From: an uncultured Clostridia bacterium
GTDB taxonomy: Bacteria > Bacillota > Clostridia > Oscillospirales > Ruminococcaceae
Length of the DNA stretch: 44,287 bases
Assembly: GCA_947307175.1 (NCBI GenBank)
Contig: CAMZIK010000011.1
Span: 1 to 44,287, forward strand
Reading direction: 5' to 3'
Positions within the stretch are counted from its first letter, which is position 1. The number at the start of each line of letters is the position of its first letter. Shown one piece after another: positions 24,618 to 35,300 of this stretch. The notes under the pieces were generated by a model that was given only the letters and a program-made list of their open reading frames with translations, made no database searches and had not been told where the DNA came from. The position numbers and the translations under genes are program-made.

Positions 24618-27600
24618 CTAAAACTTCAGCGATGCTATCGTGCTGTCTGCCTCGGCGATGAGGTCTTTGAGCTCTTTCAGCCTTTGCTGAAGCTGCGATT
24701 TCTGCGTGCCGAGTTCGGTGATGATCGGGTCGTACTTTGCCTTTTGGCTTTGCTTTTCGGCGGTGATCGCACTGTCAAGCTGCGGCAGCTGTGCGTTCAG
24801 CTCGTCGATCTGTGCCCGCAGCGCTTTTTTCTGCTTGCCCTTGAAAAATCCCAATCTGCTCTTTTCGTCTGCAAGCCTTGCGATCTCAGCTTCGGTTTCC
24901 TTCTTCCGTACCGCCGACGGCACCTGCGCATTCTGCTGATCAAATGCTTCTCTCAGTTTGCTGTCGACCGCTCTGAGCTCTGCCTCAACGGCATCAGCCT
25001 GCTGCTGTATCTTTGCCTTGTTTTCTTCAAGTTCCTTGATAACTGCACCGAGGTCGGCAAAGCAAGGCACGCTTTCGGGATCTATCTTGTGGGTGTATTT
25101 TTCAAGCTGTGCAGCCTGTTTTTTGATCTTGTCAAGCATTTTCTTTCTGCCGTTCTTACCGAGTTCCTCAAGCTCGGAAATGCTTGTATCGATCAGCTCT
25201 GCGATGTTTGCAGGCATTTCTTTTTTGGACAGCCAGACTATCTTTTCTTTCGCTGCGTTCCAGATCTCCACTGCAGACATGCGCCACTGGAACGGCTGTG
25301 TATTGTCAAGATAATAATACTCGTCCTTTTCGGGTACTGCGGCATAGCAAACATACAGGTTCACATCGCCCTGCTGTGCGGAGAACACATCGGACTTCAG
25401 CACCTTCTGCTTCTTGTCCGTTCTTGCAATAACGCAAAGCCTGTCCTTTGCCCACTCATATCGAAGCAAGTCAACATAAGGGACATAATACTTTAAGCCT
25501 ATGCCATCGAAGCGTTCACTCCTGTCAATATCTTTGAATTTTAATCTGAGGTACTCTACATTTTGGGCAATCTTCTCTTTGAGTCTCGGCTTTTCTTCTT
25601 TTCTGAACCACTTCTGCGTGAGCTTGTATGCAAAATCACACATCGATTCGTCGTCTTCATAGCCTGTCCACTCGTAACGGGCAAGGGCAAACATCACTGC
25701 ACAAAGTTTGTCCTCAAACGACATACCATAGATCAGTTTTTCATATTTGTCAAAGTCTTCCTCGGTCTCTTTGCCCTTTATCCAGTCGATCATTTCGCTG
25801 TATGAATAATCGAAATGAGCGGGATCCGAGAACCCTAAGTAATGAGTTATTGATGTCACATACCTGATGCTCTCTCCGTAAGGACGGGTCCTGCACTTTG
25901 TAAGTTCACCGAGCACTACATCATACACGGCATACATTAATTCGCAGCTTGTTTCAAGATCATACTTCGGTTCATAATCGAACTCGAAACCAACGACATC
26001 TTCGTAGTAATGGTAGAGTTCTCTCTGCTCTTCGGTCAGATGTGGCCTGATTTCTTCCATGAAAGTGAACTTGCCTTTGAAACCGGCCTTGTATGCATAC
26101 TCGAAATCGTTCGCTTGTTTTCTGCCTTCTATGATAATGTAATCAGTCTTCTCCGTGGGTTCGAGCACGACCTTTGCACCGTTTTGTTTCAGATACTCGA
26201 TGCAGGGATCATAATAGACCTCATCGGCAAATACAGCAAATTCCTTGCCGTTTACATCATCAAACGGATCGGTGAATTCGAACAGATTTTCTATCTCACT
26301 CTCGCTCATTCTCGGTGGGAAAACAGGCGGTTTGTACTCGGCAGCAGAAGCCTTCGGCGCAGATGCTTCGGATTTCACCGGAGCCAACTCGGCGGGCTTG
26401 GATTCCTGAACTTTGTCAGTCTGAGTTTCCGCAGTTTTAGCCTTTTCACCTTTCTGCCCACGCTTCTTCTCCGCTTTGATCTGCGTCTCTTGTTTATGAT
26501 TTTCAACCTTTTGCGATTGAGGCTTGTCATACTTCAAAATAGTATTGGAGCTTTGAAATTCTACTTTCCGTGTGTTTTCAGTCAAGTATTCATCGCTCAT
26601 CAATCGTTTCAGCTTGGTCAGCTCAGCGGCGGTCAGTGATGTGCTGATACTATCAAGGCTCGTATCAATATCTAATGTCATAAGATTGACAGGATCGTTA
26701 CTAATTCCATTTCCTATTGTTATGGCTAGAGCTACTACAAAATCCGTTGGGTAACTGCCGTCTAACCTTGCCTCCCATTCAAATATCTCTTCAAGATTAT
26801 CTATAGCATCATCCTTATCAAAGGCATCATTGTTCGGCAAACGAGGATGGTCAAGATAACTGTCCGACAAACCCGGTGTCCTGAGTATCAAAGAAATCTC
26901 ATCATCGGTTATGGTTATGCCTTTGCTCCCATTACCACCGTAGTAAGATTGTCCATATTTATTGATCATATCACGCAGAAATTCTTTAAGCTCATCAAAA
27001 TGCACGACAGCATCCCGATAATCCTTCTCCAATTCCTGATATCCTTTGTCAATTTTATCTTGACTCTGCTTCTTGGTATCCTGTTTGAAGTCACTGATGC
27101 AAAGTGAATGGTAATCTTCAAATCTGCTCTTTGAAAGGCTGTATTTACATACGGTGATCTTTCCGGCACCGCCATATTCTTCGCTCTCATCCTGATCATC
27201 ATCATCGTCATCGTCGATACCCGATACAGCTTCAGCGTTCACCACAGCTGGCTCGGCGGACTTGACAGGTTCTACTGCTGAGGGCTTGGGTACAGTTTTC
27301 TTGGGCTGCTTTGCGCTCAAATCGCCTTTCACAGGTTTGTTAACTATTCTTCCGAAATCTTCGTAATGCCAGCTTATCTCACAGCATTCTGCTAATATGC
27401 CCTCTGCACGACTATCATAATCGTCAATACATTCTTCTAAATCCTGATCATCAGAAATGAAGAAAGAAAAAAGCTTATGAGTGTATTCAGAGGACTCATT
27501 TTCTTCATACATATATGATAATGTTTCAGTTTCAAACGGATGATAATCATCAGGTTCAATTAAAGTATTAAAGTCAACACCATACGCACTGATTGCTAAA

Positions 27601-27992
27601 CAAATAGCATCATAGACTTCAAAGCATCCATCTTCTCTATCATCGAAACGGATAAATAGTCTGTCACAAAATAATAGATCGCTTTCTGTTACTTCATAAT
27701 GACCTTTAAAGAGTTTTAAACCACAACACCGCCAAAGCATAAGTTCTATCTTGTCATCTTCAACAGTCAGACCTCCACACCCATTTATATCTTCAACATA
27801 GGTCTGGCCATACTTTTCAAGCATATCTCTTAGGAAATCACGCAAGCCCTCAAACTTAGTAAGAACCTCCTGCTTTTGTCCCGCATCAGCCTCATGTTCT
27901 TCAAAATACTTGTTTATCGTCTCTTTTGAGATCGTGTAAACAGCAAAGCATTGCTTATTGTGTTCCTTGACAAATTTCTGGGTTATAGCCAT
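24618..27992 (-). CDS. BRCT-like, coiled-coil protein with duplicated N-terminal domain, 1124 aa
   Basis: First gene of the LRR operon. Two related N-terminal domains (about 1-230 and 275-490) share LRDMLEKYGQTY versus LRDMINKYGQSY and GLTVEDDKIELML versus GITITDDEISLIL. They are joined by an acidic linker near 260 and followed by a Lys/Pro/Ala-rich linker at about 495-560. A BRCT-like segment follows (about 580-655: GKEFAVFADEVYY, NGAKVVLEPTEKTDYIIIE), then a mixed domain with many aromatic residues, and a long coiled coil from about 910 to the end. AGGAGGTAGGAAA precedes the ATG. BRCT domains often bind phosphoproteins or DNA ends. The protein may scaffold the operon's complex; no enzymatic motif is seen. 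Confidence 0.8.
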   Translation of the reverse strand: MAITQKFVKEHNKQCFAVYTISKETINKYFEEHEADAGQKQEVLTKFEGLRDFLRDMLEKYGQTYVEDINGCGGLTVEDDKIELMLWRCCGLKLFKGHYEVTESDLLFCDRLFIRFDDREDGCFEVYDAICLAISAYGVDFNTLIEPDDYHPFETETLSYMYEENESSEYTHKLFSFFISDDQDLEECIDDYDSRAEGILAECCEISWHYEDFGRIVNKPVKGDLSAKQPKKTVPKPSAVEPVKSAEPAVVNAEAVSGIDDDDDDDQDESEEYGGAGKITVCKYSLSKSRFEDYHSLCISDFKQDTKKQSQDKIDKGYQELEKDYRDAVVHFDELKEFLRDMINKYGQSYYGGNGSKGITITDDEISLILRTPGLSDSYLDHPRLPNNDAFDKDDAIDNLEEIFEWEARLDGSYPTDFVVALAITIGNGISNDPVNLMTLDIDTSLDSISTSLTAAELTKLKRLMSDEYLTENTRKVEFQSSNTILKYDKPQSQKVENHKQETQIKAEKKRGQKGEKAKTAETQTDKVQESKPAELAPVKSEASAPKASAAEYKPPVFPPRMSESEIENLFEFTDPFDDVNGKEFAVFADEVYYDPCIEYLKQNGAKVVLEPTEKTDYIIIEGRKQANDFEYAYKAGFKGKFTFMEEIRPHLTEEQRELYHYYEDVVGFEFDYEPKYDLETSCELMYAVYDVVLGELTKCRTRPYGESIRYVTSITHYLGFSDPAHFDYSYSEMIDWIKGKETEEDFDKYEKLIYGMSFEDKLCAVMFALARYEWTGYEDDESMCDFAYKLTQKWFRKEEKPRLKEKIAQNVEYLRLKFKDIDRSERFDGIGLKYYVPYVDLLRYEWAKDRLCVIARTDKKQKVLKSDVFSAQQGDVNLYVCYAAVPEKDEYYYLDNTQPFQWRMSAVEIWNAAKEKIVWLSKKEMPANIAELIDTSISELEELGKNGRKKMLDKIKKQAAQLEKYTHKIDPESVPCFADLGAVIKELEENKAKIQQQADAVEAELRAVDSKLREAFDQQNAQVPSAVRKKETEAEIARLADEKSRLGFFKGKQKKALRAQIDELNAQLPQLDSAITAEKQSQKAKYDPIITELGTQKSQLQQRLKELKDLIAEADSTIASLKF

Positions 27993-28069
27993 TTTCCTAC
28001 CTCCTTAAAACCGTGCTTTATACTTGATAATCCTACATTTGATAGTTTCAGACAAATTATCTATTCATT

Positions 28070-28098
28070 ATTATATCACAATTAAACATAAATTTCAA
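28070..28098 (-). promoter_or_regulatory. promoter of the 23-kb LRR/MoxR/VWA operon
   Basis: On the minus strand TTGAAA (28098-28093), a 17-nt spacer and TATAAT (28075-28070), with an extended -10 (TGTGATATAAT). It lies about 78 nt upstream of the first gene at 27992 and no other strong promoter was noticed inside the operon. Confidence 0.85.
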
Positions 28099-28114
28099 CA
28101 ATTCCATGAAATTT
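28090..28114. promoter_or_regulatory. inverted repeat over the -35 box, candidate operator
   Basis: AAATTTCA (28090-28097) and TGAAATTT (28107-28114), a perfect 8-bp repeat with a 9-nt spacer, covers the -35 hexamer. A dimeric repressor bound here would block transcription. The interval 28115-28261 holds nothing else that I can support. Confidence 0.5.
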
Positions 28115-28261
28115 TTGTTGATTGTATACTATTTGTTTTATTATAGCATATCAAATCGATTTTGTGGGGATTTTATTTGGACAGTAGCCGTGCGACAAAG
28201 GCCCTTAAATGTAAAAGTAAACGCAAAGAGTACCGGCATATTCTTTTGCATCTATCATGAA

Positions 28262-28301
28262 ATAAAAAATCTCCGAAGACTGTTCACAGCCTCGGAGATT
28301 T
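28262..28301 (-). terminator. terminator of the DISARM operon
   Basis: AAATCTCCGA (28267-28276) and TCGGAGATTT (28292-28301) form a perfect 10-bp stem. Reading the minus strand, a run of T follows directly. It lies 26 nt after the last gene of the operon. Confidence 0.88.
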
Positions 28302-28326
28302 AGGTAATGATTTATTTGGCACTCGC

Positions 28327-30045
28327 TTAATCAAACGAGGACAAGTGAGCCTTTAGAAGTTTACTAAGCTCACGCTTTGCCTTTTTAATTCTGTCCTCGC
28401 TTTTAAAACAGTTCTTGATCACATATTCACAGTCATCATCATTCATTGTACTATACAATTGCAGAGAGTATCTTGCACGAGATGTTCCGACATAGAACAG
28501 CAGTTTATTGTTCTCATCGAACAGTTCTCTGTCCATATCTATAAAGAGTATAGCGTCTGCCTCAAGACCTTTAAACCTTCTGCATGTAGAAAACCTTATG
28601 CCATTATACTTTCCGTCTTTAAGCCGATCGGCAATAATAGTGGTTGACTCTGTTTTTGGGGACAGAATCACTATATCCTTATAACCCTTTTTCTTGATTT
28701 CATCAATAATATAGTCAATCTCGGATATGGCGTTTTCAGCACTTCCGAATCTGATTTTTACATTGTCTTCACCGTATTGAACCGTTTTTTCATCATTAAT
28801 TATCGGCTCTCTTTCGGTGATTGGTGAAAGTGATGTAGCGGCAATTGAAAGAGTATTTCTGCAGTTTTTATACAGAGTCATTTTGCAATCGGCATCCGCT
28901 ATGAAATCGGGTATAACGGAGCTATACTGTATCAGCTGAAGTCTATCATAGAACACATAAAATGTTCCGTGTTTGGTATTATCAATGATTATTTCCTTTA
29001 GCAGATCCATGATCCCGTTATCATTTATTTCTTGAATACCGAAATCTTGACCCTCGTCTATCACTATATGATCATACGGGAATTTCTCCGAGAAATAGAT
29101 CTCTTCAAGCTTTCTTTTCATTTCATAATAGTCACACCGGGACATATTGCAGATCTTGCATCCATAGCCATCGATCGTATAATAATCAATGTTTTGATGC
29201 GGATAAGTTGCCTCAAGATATTCTTTCAAGTCCTTATTATAACACAGGAACAGGACTTTTTCGCCCTTTTGCGCATCTCTTTGTGCTTTTTGAACCGCAA
29301 TAACCGTTTTTCCTGTTCCGGCAGCTCCGTTTATTATTGCCGTTCTCTGCTCGGTCATAAACTTTAGAAGTATAGATTGTTCCTTAAGCAGTCGATGAAA
29401 AACTATTCTTTTAATATCTATGTCCAGTGTAGAAGACGGAAAGATCTCAAAGCTCGGGCACAGTATCCTGTTTAATATGTTTTTTACATCTACCGCATTC
29501 AGAGTCGTTTTCTGTTTGCTCGGTAATTCAATAGAAAAGATCTTTTCAATAAAGGGCAGCGGATCCTTCAGCGCTTCTTTTGTCAAAATAAGATTGGCAT
29601 CGCAGTCCACTGGCAGAGTTAATGACTTAACATATGCTTTATCGACCGACGGAAACCATACGCCATGCATAAATTTGCATTTCTTTCGTAGTTCTCCTGC
29701 GCCGTTATCATCAAAATATTTACTAAGCTTCCACTTGTTTATATCGGCTTGATTAAACGGTCCGTCATGTGACATCTCATCCCCACTGGCATAATACCAT
29801 ATACCGTCTTTGCAAAAAACTTTGCCTGCTTTGGCTTCAAGGCAAAGTATACCGAGTTGGGGATTAAATATTACGAAATCCGTTTCGCTTTCATATAGCG
29901 TATTGTTCTTCACGGTATTGATTTTAAAAGAATGAAACACATAGTAATCATCCGGGAGAAGTTCCAAAGCCTCAAACATTCTGTCTTCCAGGCTCGCCTT
30001 AAGAGTATCGCTTTCTTTCGGCTTATTGGGAAGCATTATTGCCAT
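28327..30045 (-). CDS. NERD nuclease-SF1 (UvrD-like) helicase fusion
   Basis: The N-terminal 120 residues are a NERD nuclease-like domain (ESETDFVIFNPQLGILCLEAKAG, the E/D...ExK pattern). An SF1 helicase follows: Walker A GAAGTGKT (about 240-247), Walker B HIVIDEGQDF, then RFKGLEADAILFID and a C-terminal VGTSRARYSLQLY motif VI. The family joins nucleic-acid cleavage with unwinding. GGAGGTTAACGAAA precedes the ATG, 5 nt after the DrmB stop, and the terminator follows at 28301, so it is the last gene of the DISARM operon. Known DISARM systems have DrmC, a phospholipase-D-fold protein, in this role. No such gene is present in the operon, and this protein may replace it. Confidence 0.88.
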   Translation of the reverse strand: MAIMLPNKPKESDTLKASLEDRMFEALELLPDDYYVFHSFKINTVKNNTLYESETDFVIFNPQLGILCLEAKAGKVFCKDGIWYYASGDEMSHDGPFNQADINKWKLSKYFDDNGAGELRKKCKFMHGVWFPSVDKAYVKSLTLPVDCDANLILTKEALKDPLPFIEKIFSIELPSKQKTTLNAVDVKNILNRILCPSFEIFPSSTLDIDIKRIVFHRLLKEQSILLKFMTEQRTAIINGAAGTGKTVIAVQKAQRDAQKGEKVLFLCYNKDLKEYLEATYPHQNIDYYTIDGYGCKICNMSRCDYYEMKRKLEEIYFSEKFPYDHIVIDEGQDFGIQEINDNGIMDLLKEIIIDNTKHGTFYVFYDRLQLIQYSSVIPDFIADADCKMTLYKNCRNTLSIAATSLSPITEREPIINDEKTVQYGEDNVKIRFGSAENAISEIDYIIDEIKKKGYKDIVILSPKTESTTIIADRLKDGKYNGIRFSTCRRFKGLEADAILFIDMDRELFDENNKLLFYVGTSRARYSLQLYSTMNDDDCEYVIKNCFKSEDRIKKAKRELSKLLKAHLSSFD

Positions 30046-30050
30046 TTTCG

Positions 30051-32375
30051 TTAACCTCCTATTGAATTAATGAATTCTTCAACATCAAAATTGGGATCTG
30101 CTCCGTAAAAGCACTTCCAATCACTGTTCTGTGCCGCTTTATAATCATCTTCGCTGCATTCCGAAAAATACATGACCTTTTTGTTTTTCCACAACAGTTC
30201 GCATCCGTATTTTTCGCCTTTGCCCTTAACTATGAATTCGGAATTCTCATATGGCTTTTCGTCAAAACTCAAAGATTCGAGATTTTCAATTATCTTACGA
30301 ATGTTGGCTTTTTCAGTCTCTTCACAATCAACCATCATATCCGTCCAGATTTCCTTGTACGGTAATGATTCAAGAGCCTTTCCGTAATCACCGAATACCA
30401 ACTCCGTCGAACGGTTTTCAACATCATCACTTTTTATTTCATGTTGAGCAACATTCCACTTATTCTCTGAATACAGCGCCTCGGAAAAGAAGCCGTATTT
30501 CCTGTCGTCGAAATCACCTACAATCATTCCTCTGTCAAGAAAGACATTGCTTTCCTCGCAACTCGTTTCGGGTACAAGTGCACAAGAATGACAAGCCGAC
30601 AGGTTCAATCCGTCTCTTCCCTGACCGCTGCTCAAACTGCAAACAGGATCGTTTGAACAATACATAGCACTTTCTACAGCTCTTTTAAAAAGGTTTGGAA
30701 AAAGATCGTATCGACCTTGTCGAACCAATCCGCCCAGCGTGCCTTCGGAGTCGCCTCCCGCAGTATAGATAAGAATTCCCTGCATATCTATTCCGTCCTT
30801 GCCTTTCTCGGCACAATAGATCCTTTCTTGCAAAGATGCAATATTATATCCGCAGAAGGAGCTTACTTCCTTTATCAACATATGTGATACGGTATGCAAT
30901 AAAATGAATTTAGCGCTTATCATCTTACTGCTTTCTTTTCCGAAGTATGAATCATGGAACTTTAAATTGATTGATTTGGCTCGTTCTACCACCTTGGGAT
31001 TCTTTCTCAGCCACGATTCAATAGCATCTTTATCAAATTCAACAAATATACCCTCACCGTGAACTTCATAAGCCGGATACCAGTTTTCACCTTCCGGTTT
31101 GATATCGACAAGTTTTGCCGAGTCCTTACTATCGAGGCTTTTTTCAAGAGGTTCTATCCTTGTAAATCCCTTCAACACCCGAACTTCACGGAGTTTTTTT
31201 ATCAATGCGACCTGCTTTATATATGGCAAAGCATAATCTTTGATATTTGTTGCCTCTCTTAAAAAGTCACCTGTATTATCATTGGAGATAACAGCCTCGC
31301 CGTTAAGAGCAGTGTATTCCTCATATCTGAATTTCAATGCTGAATTATCTTGTGATTCTTCGCCGCGAAGCTTTCTTTCCAAAACTGTTTTTACGATTTT
31401 CTCATCCAGTTCTGTTTCAAACGCTATTTTTTTCGCATACTCATTAACGAGTTCCTGAAGTTTAGCGCTTATTATGTCTTCCGAGGCTCCAATTTCTTTT
31501 AGCGTTGTTCTCCTGTCATAATACTTATCGTAAAAGCTTTCAAAATGTCTGCTGTCATCGATCTTTTGTGTGATCCTGCTCGAGTACGGTGGAATCACAA
31601 GAGAACTGATGATATACGGGAAATACACCTGAGAGCTGCCTCGTTGCGCAGCCTTCGGATAACATGTACACTTTTCATGTTCGTTGTTCCACGGGTGATA
31701 GCCTTTGCATCTAAAGCTGATAGTTCCGCTTGTTTCTTCCTCCAGAGCACTGAATGCCTCAGGGGAAAAAGCACCGCTCAAGTTTGCATACGCACCGCAC
31801 TCACATGTAACTCCAATGCTCTCAAGTCCGCTTGATGAGGCACTGCTTTTATTCAGCCTCAGCCTTTTCGAACCGCAAATTTGGCGTCTACTTTTAGCAT
31901 GTACCCATTCGACCCACGGGAAATCATCAATATGACCATTTTCGCAGATCGATACAATACGGGTCACAACCAAAGGAACATTGCATTTGGGACACCAAAG
32001 CTTCTTGACCATATTCGGGTCCTTGGCTTTATTGTTTTTTGATGCAACTTTATCATAGTCTTTCTTCCACTCATCAATATCGGTAAATTGCCTGCATTGG
32101 GGGCAAAAATACCAACGAGGGAACCTTACATAAGATACTCTTGGATCCGACTTTTCATCATTAAACCCTCTGAAATGCGTTACTTGAAGGGCATTTTCAA
32201 GCCTCTCATCATGTATGACCGCAGTATTCTCCCATGTATCCGGATCGGCTGTCATTAGAGTTTGCTCTTGAAAGTCAACCATAGCGCCAACGCCGTACTG
32301 TAGAATCGCTTGAGAGGCTCTGACAGAATATCTTATTCTACCCAGTGCTTCGCTTGTATACTTCCTGTCACTCAT
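30051..32375 (-). CDS. drmB: DrmB, DISARM DUF1998-domain protein
   Basis: The 774-aa product begins MSDRKYTSEALGRIRYSVRA and continues with SQAILQYGVGAMVDF, the typical DrmB start. CPQC/CPKC pairs follow near 90-135, then CENGHIDDFPWVEWVH and CECGAY. The C-terminal DUF1998 region carries AGGDSEGTLGGLVRQGR and the CHSCALVPETSC zinc cluster. DrmB is a core DISARM subunit that forms a complex with DrmA on DNA. The start at 32375 overlaps the drmA stop (TAATG), and GGGAGAAAAACTA precedes it. Length is a little above typical. Related DUF1998 proteins also occur in Dpd systems, but the neighbours here are DISARM genes. Confidence 0.92.
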   Translation of the reverse strand: MSDRKYTSEALGRIRYSVRASQAILQYGVGAMVDFQEQTLMTADPDTWENTAVIHDERLENALQVTHFRGFNDEKSDPRVSYVRFPRWYFCPQCRQFTDIDEWKKDYDKVASKNNKAKDPNMVKKLWCPKCNVPLVVTRIVSICENGHIDDFPWVEWVHAKSRRQICGSKRLRLNKSSASSSGLESIGVTCECGAYANLSGAFSPEAFSALEEETSGTISFRCKGYHPWNNEHEKCTCYPKAAQRGSSQVYFPYIISSLVIPPYSSRITQKIDDSRHFESFYDKYYDRRTTLKEIGASEDIISAKLQELVNEYAKKIAFETELDEKIVKTVLERKLRGEESQDNSALKFRYEEYTALNGEAVISNDNTGDFLREATNIKDYALPYIKQVALIKKLREVRVLKGFTRIEPLEKSLDSKDSAKLVDIKPEGENWYPAYEVHGEGIFVEFDKDAIESWLRKNPKVVERAKSINLKFHDSYFGKESSKMISAKFILLHTVSHMLIKEVSSFCGYNIASLQERIYCAEKGKDGIDMQGILIYTAGGDSEGTLGGLVRQGRYDLFPNLFKRAVESAMYCSNDPVCSLSSGQGRDGLNLSACHSCALVPETSCEESNVFLDRGMIVGDFDDRKYGFFSEALYSENKWNVAQHEIKSDDVENRSTELVFGDYGKALESLPYKEIWTDMMVDCEETEKANIRKIIENLESLSFDEKPYENSEFIVKGKGEKYGCELLWKNKKVMYFSECSEDDYKAAQNSDWKCFYGADPNFDVEEFINSIGG

Positions 32376-35300
32376 TAGTTTTTCTCCCAAATCAATAGTT
32401 TTCCCGCAACCATAGTGTCAACAGATCTCATTGATGTCATAGTATCAAAAGCTGAATCATTTTTAGCGGTTTTAAATGCTTTCAGCAATCTGCCTTCCTT
32501 TTTCTCCTTATCGGGTTCTTTAAGCATGAACTTGCTTCCATACACAAATTTGCCTTTTTCATGGCTATCCGATTCTGCAAGCCGCTCCCATTTTTCAAGT
32601 ATTAGATCAATTTCTTCGGATATTGCTTCGCTTTCATCCTCGGCACCGGGATTCATAATATCATTGATCTTTTTTGCCCTTTCAATTATCAGCTTCTTTA
32701 TTTCGTTTATTGAATCTTTATACTTTTCAACAGTAAAGCTTTCTGCCGATCCTTCAGCCAATAATTCGGGTTTGGAATGTCTCAGCATTGAAATAACAAC
32801 TGCATGAAGCGCTCTTTCTCTCGCAGGAGCGGAAAACGGTGTAGCGACCGTCGGTTCAACATACTTGTACAAAGCTCCATGGAAGGCATTGAACTGTTCA
32901 TAATGCGATCTGTCTCTGCTCTTGGTAGCATCGTACAACACCACAGTCATACCGGGATACTCTCTTCCGACACGGCTCGAAGCCTGTATGTATTCACCTG
33001 TCAGCTTTGGCTGACCAACAATAAGCATTGTGTTTAGTCGAGAAATATCAATACCGACCGATATCATGTTAGTTGCAAGTACAGCGTCCATAGCCTTGTT
33101 CTCTTCTTTTTCATCGGAAGTATAACATATTCGTTCAAGGTTATCCATGATTTCGTTCAACTGAGTTGTCGGTACTCGGCTTGTCAGTTCATTGAAATTA
33201 TATTTAGTCCTTTTCTTATCATTTTTTCTCTGAGCAATTCGTTTGATATCATCACGAACATCGTCGTCCATTAGGGTTGTACACTTTCCGAGTTCCTTGA
33301 TGCTGTTAAAATACAGCACCAATGACCAATACTTGTCTTTTACCTCATCGGGCAGTTCCATAGTATGAAGTCTTTGCATCAACGAGGCAATAGCCCGAGC
33401 TTCGGTACGAACTTTAGTTTTTCCGGCAGGCATTATTCCTGCATACAATCTGCCGAACTTACCATTATCATGATCTATTACAGATTCGTGTGAAAAGAAA
33501 GAGTCTTCCGCATCAATTCCCGGATGAGGGAACTGCGAAACTTGTCTGTCGTAAAGTGCTTCGCATTGTTCCGCTGCTTTCTTTATAGTAGCTGTTGAAG
33601 CTATTATTTTGGTTTTTGAGCCCTTAGCACTGCACAAATAATCCAAAGCGGATTCATATAGCCCAACCATAGTTCCGAGCGGACCGGAAATAAGGTGCAA
33701 TTCGTCCTGAATGATCAATTCCGGAGAGCGATTCTTCGCAGTCGATGCAAAGAAAGCTCCTACATTTTCTCTCCACGGAAGCATTGCAAACTTATCCACT
33801 GTTGCAAAAAGCAGCGTAGGCGGTTGTTTATACAATTCCTCATCTACGACTTGAACAGGCAGCTTACCCTTCAGTTCATAGAAACAAGCGGGGTTGGTAC
33901 ACCTCATTTCAAAGGATTTATTCTTTCGGAGTGCATATCCCCATTCACCCTTTTCCTTGTATTTCCCATCGGGCCCTTTCACCATACTTGTTCCGCACCA
34001 TGGGCACTTTAAAACCTGGAATTTGTTATATTTGTCAAGTCGAATTCTCAATGGTTCCGAATTACCTTTAAGCTTATCAAATCTTTCTCCCGCTTCTTTA
34101 ATTGTATTCGGAGTATGAGCACCGCCTATCCACAATCCTATGGTTATTTCCTCGGAACCCAAGTCATAATACGGATACTTACCGGTTTCCTTTGAAGAAC
34201 GAATATACTCGCAAGCACAAATAAGCGTTGATGCTCTTGTAAACTGTTGAGCTGTCAGCAGCCTTAATGTATATCTCATTATAACATTGGTTCCGCCGTA
34301 ACTATCCTTATAGTGCAATCTTCTGAAAAAGATCGTAAAAGCAGTCAAACCAAGATAAGCTTCTGTTTTACCGCCACCTGTCGGGAACCAAATCAGATCT
34401 ATGATCTCACGGTCGATCGAATCATCTTTGAATATGGAATTAATGCTCATCAACAAGAATCCGATCTGGAACGGACGCCATGCAAATCTGTCATCCAGAG
34501 TACTGTCAACGGTATAATAGTCAATATCTTTCAGTAATTCTTTGATCTCCGGGTCATCGGAGAAATAAGGTTTTACCGACGGTTTTTGCTGGATCTTCAA
34601 ATGAACTCTTTGCATATACATCGCTCTGTTTGCCAACATAAATGCTGTCCATGCATCTTCGCTCTCCGAAAGGGTTTGTAAGCCCTCTTTCATACGCTTA
34701 AGTGCGTCAAAACAGGAATCTATATTTTTTTTGGCAATATCGCTATACTTGCTTGGCAATACGATACTCTTTTCCTTGACCTCACCAATCCATTTTTCAT
34801 ATGCGGCAATTATTGTATTAAGTGCCGTGAGCTTTTCGCTCTTGTCGGTCGTATTCAAATCGGATAAGAACTTCATTGAAAATGCATTTGTATCCACTTT
34901 GTATTTCTCCGGAAGTTCAAAATCGACCCCGGGCATTTCATATGAAGGGAAGAAGTCCGATTGAAGGAATCCGTTACCGTTCTCATCGACATTTCTCCAA
35001 TCCACGGATACACCCATACCGTTACCGTAAACCTTCTTGTTTCTGTAAAGCATTTCGGTGGACTTTTCTTCATCCGTAAGGGCTTCAAAATCCGGACTAT
35101 CGGAATAAGAACAATACGAAAAACCGTTTTTCTTACTGTCTATTGTAAGAATGGGCTGAAAGATGCAAAACGATCCGAGATTGGAATCATTATGCCCTTG
35201 GGCATCATTTATAAGCATAACCGAAATCGCATACTTGCCATCGGAGAGCTTTCGCTTCAGTGCCGCAGCTTTCAGTACGGTATTATCCAAGTGGTCCGTT

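Noticed and set aside
22790..24661. Long plus-strand open frames opposite the LRR array (for example 23126-23716 and 23816-24661)
   Set aside because: The 69-bp repeat keeps the opposite strand open by period; the encoded peptides are repeat translations, and no ribosome binding site precedes them.
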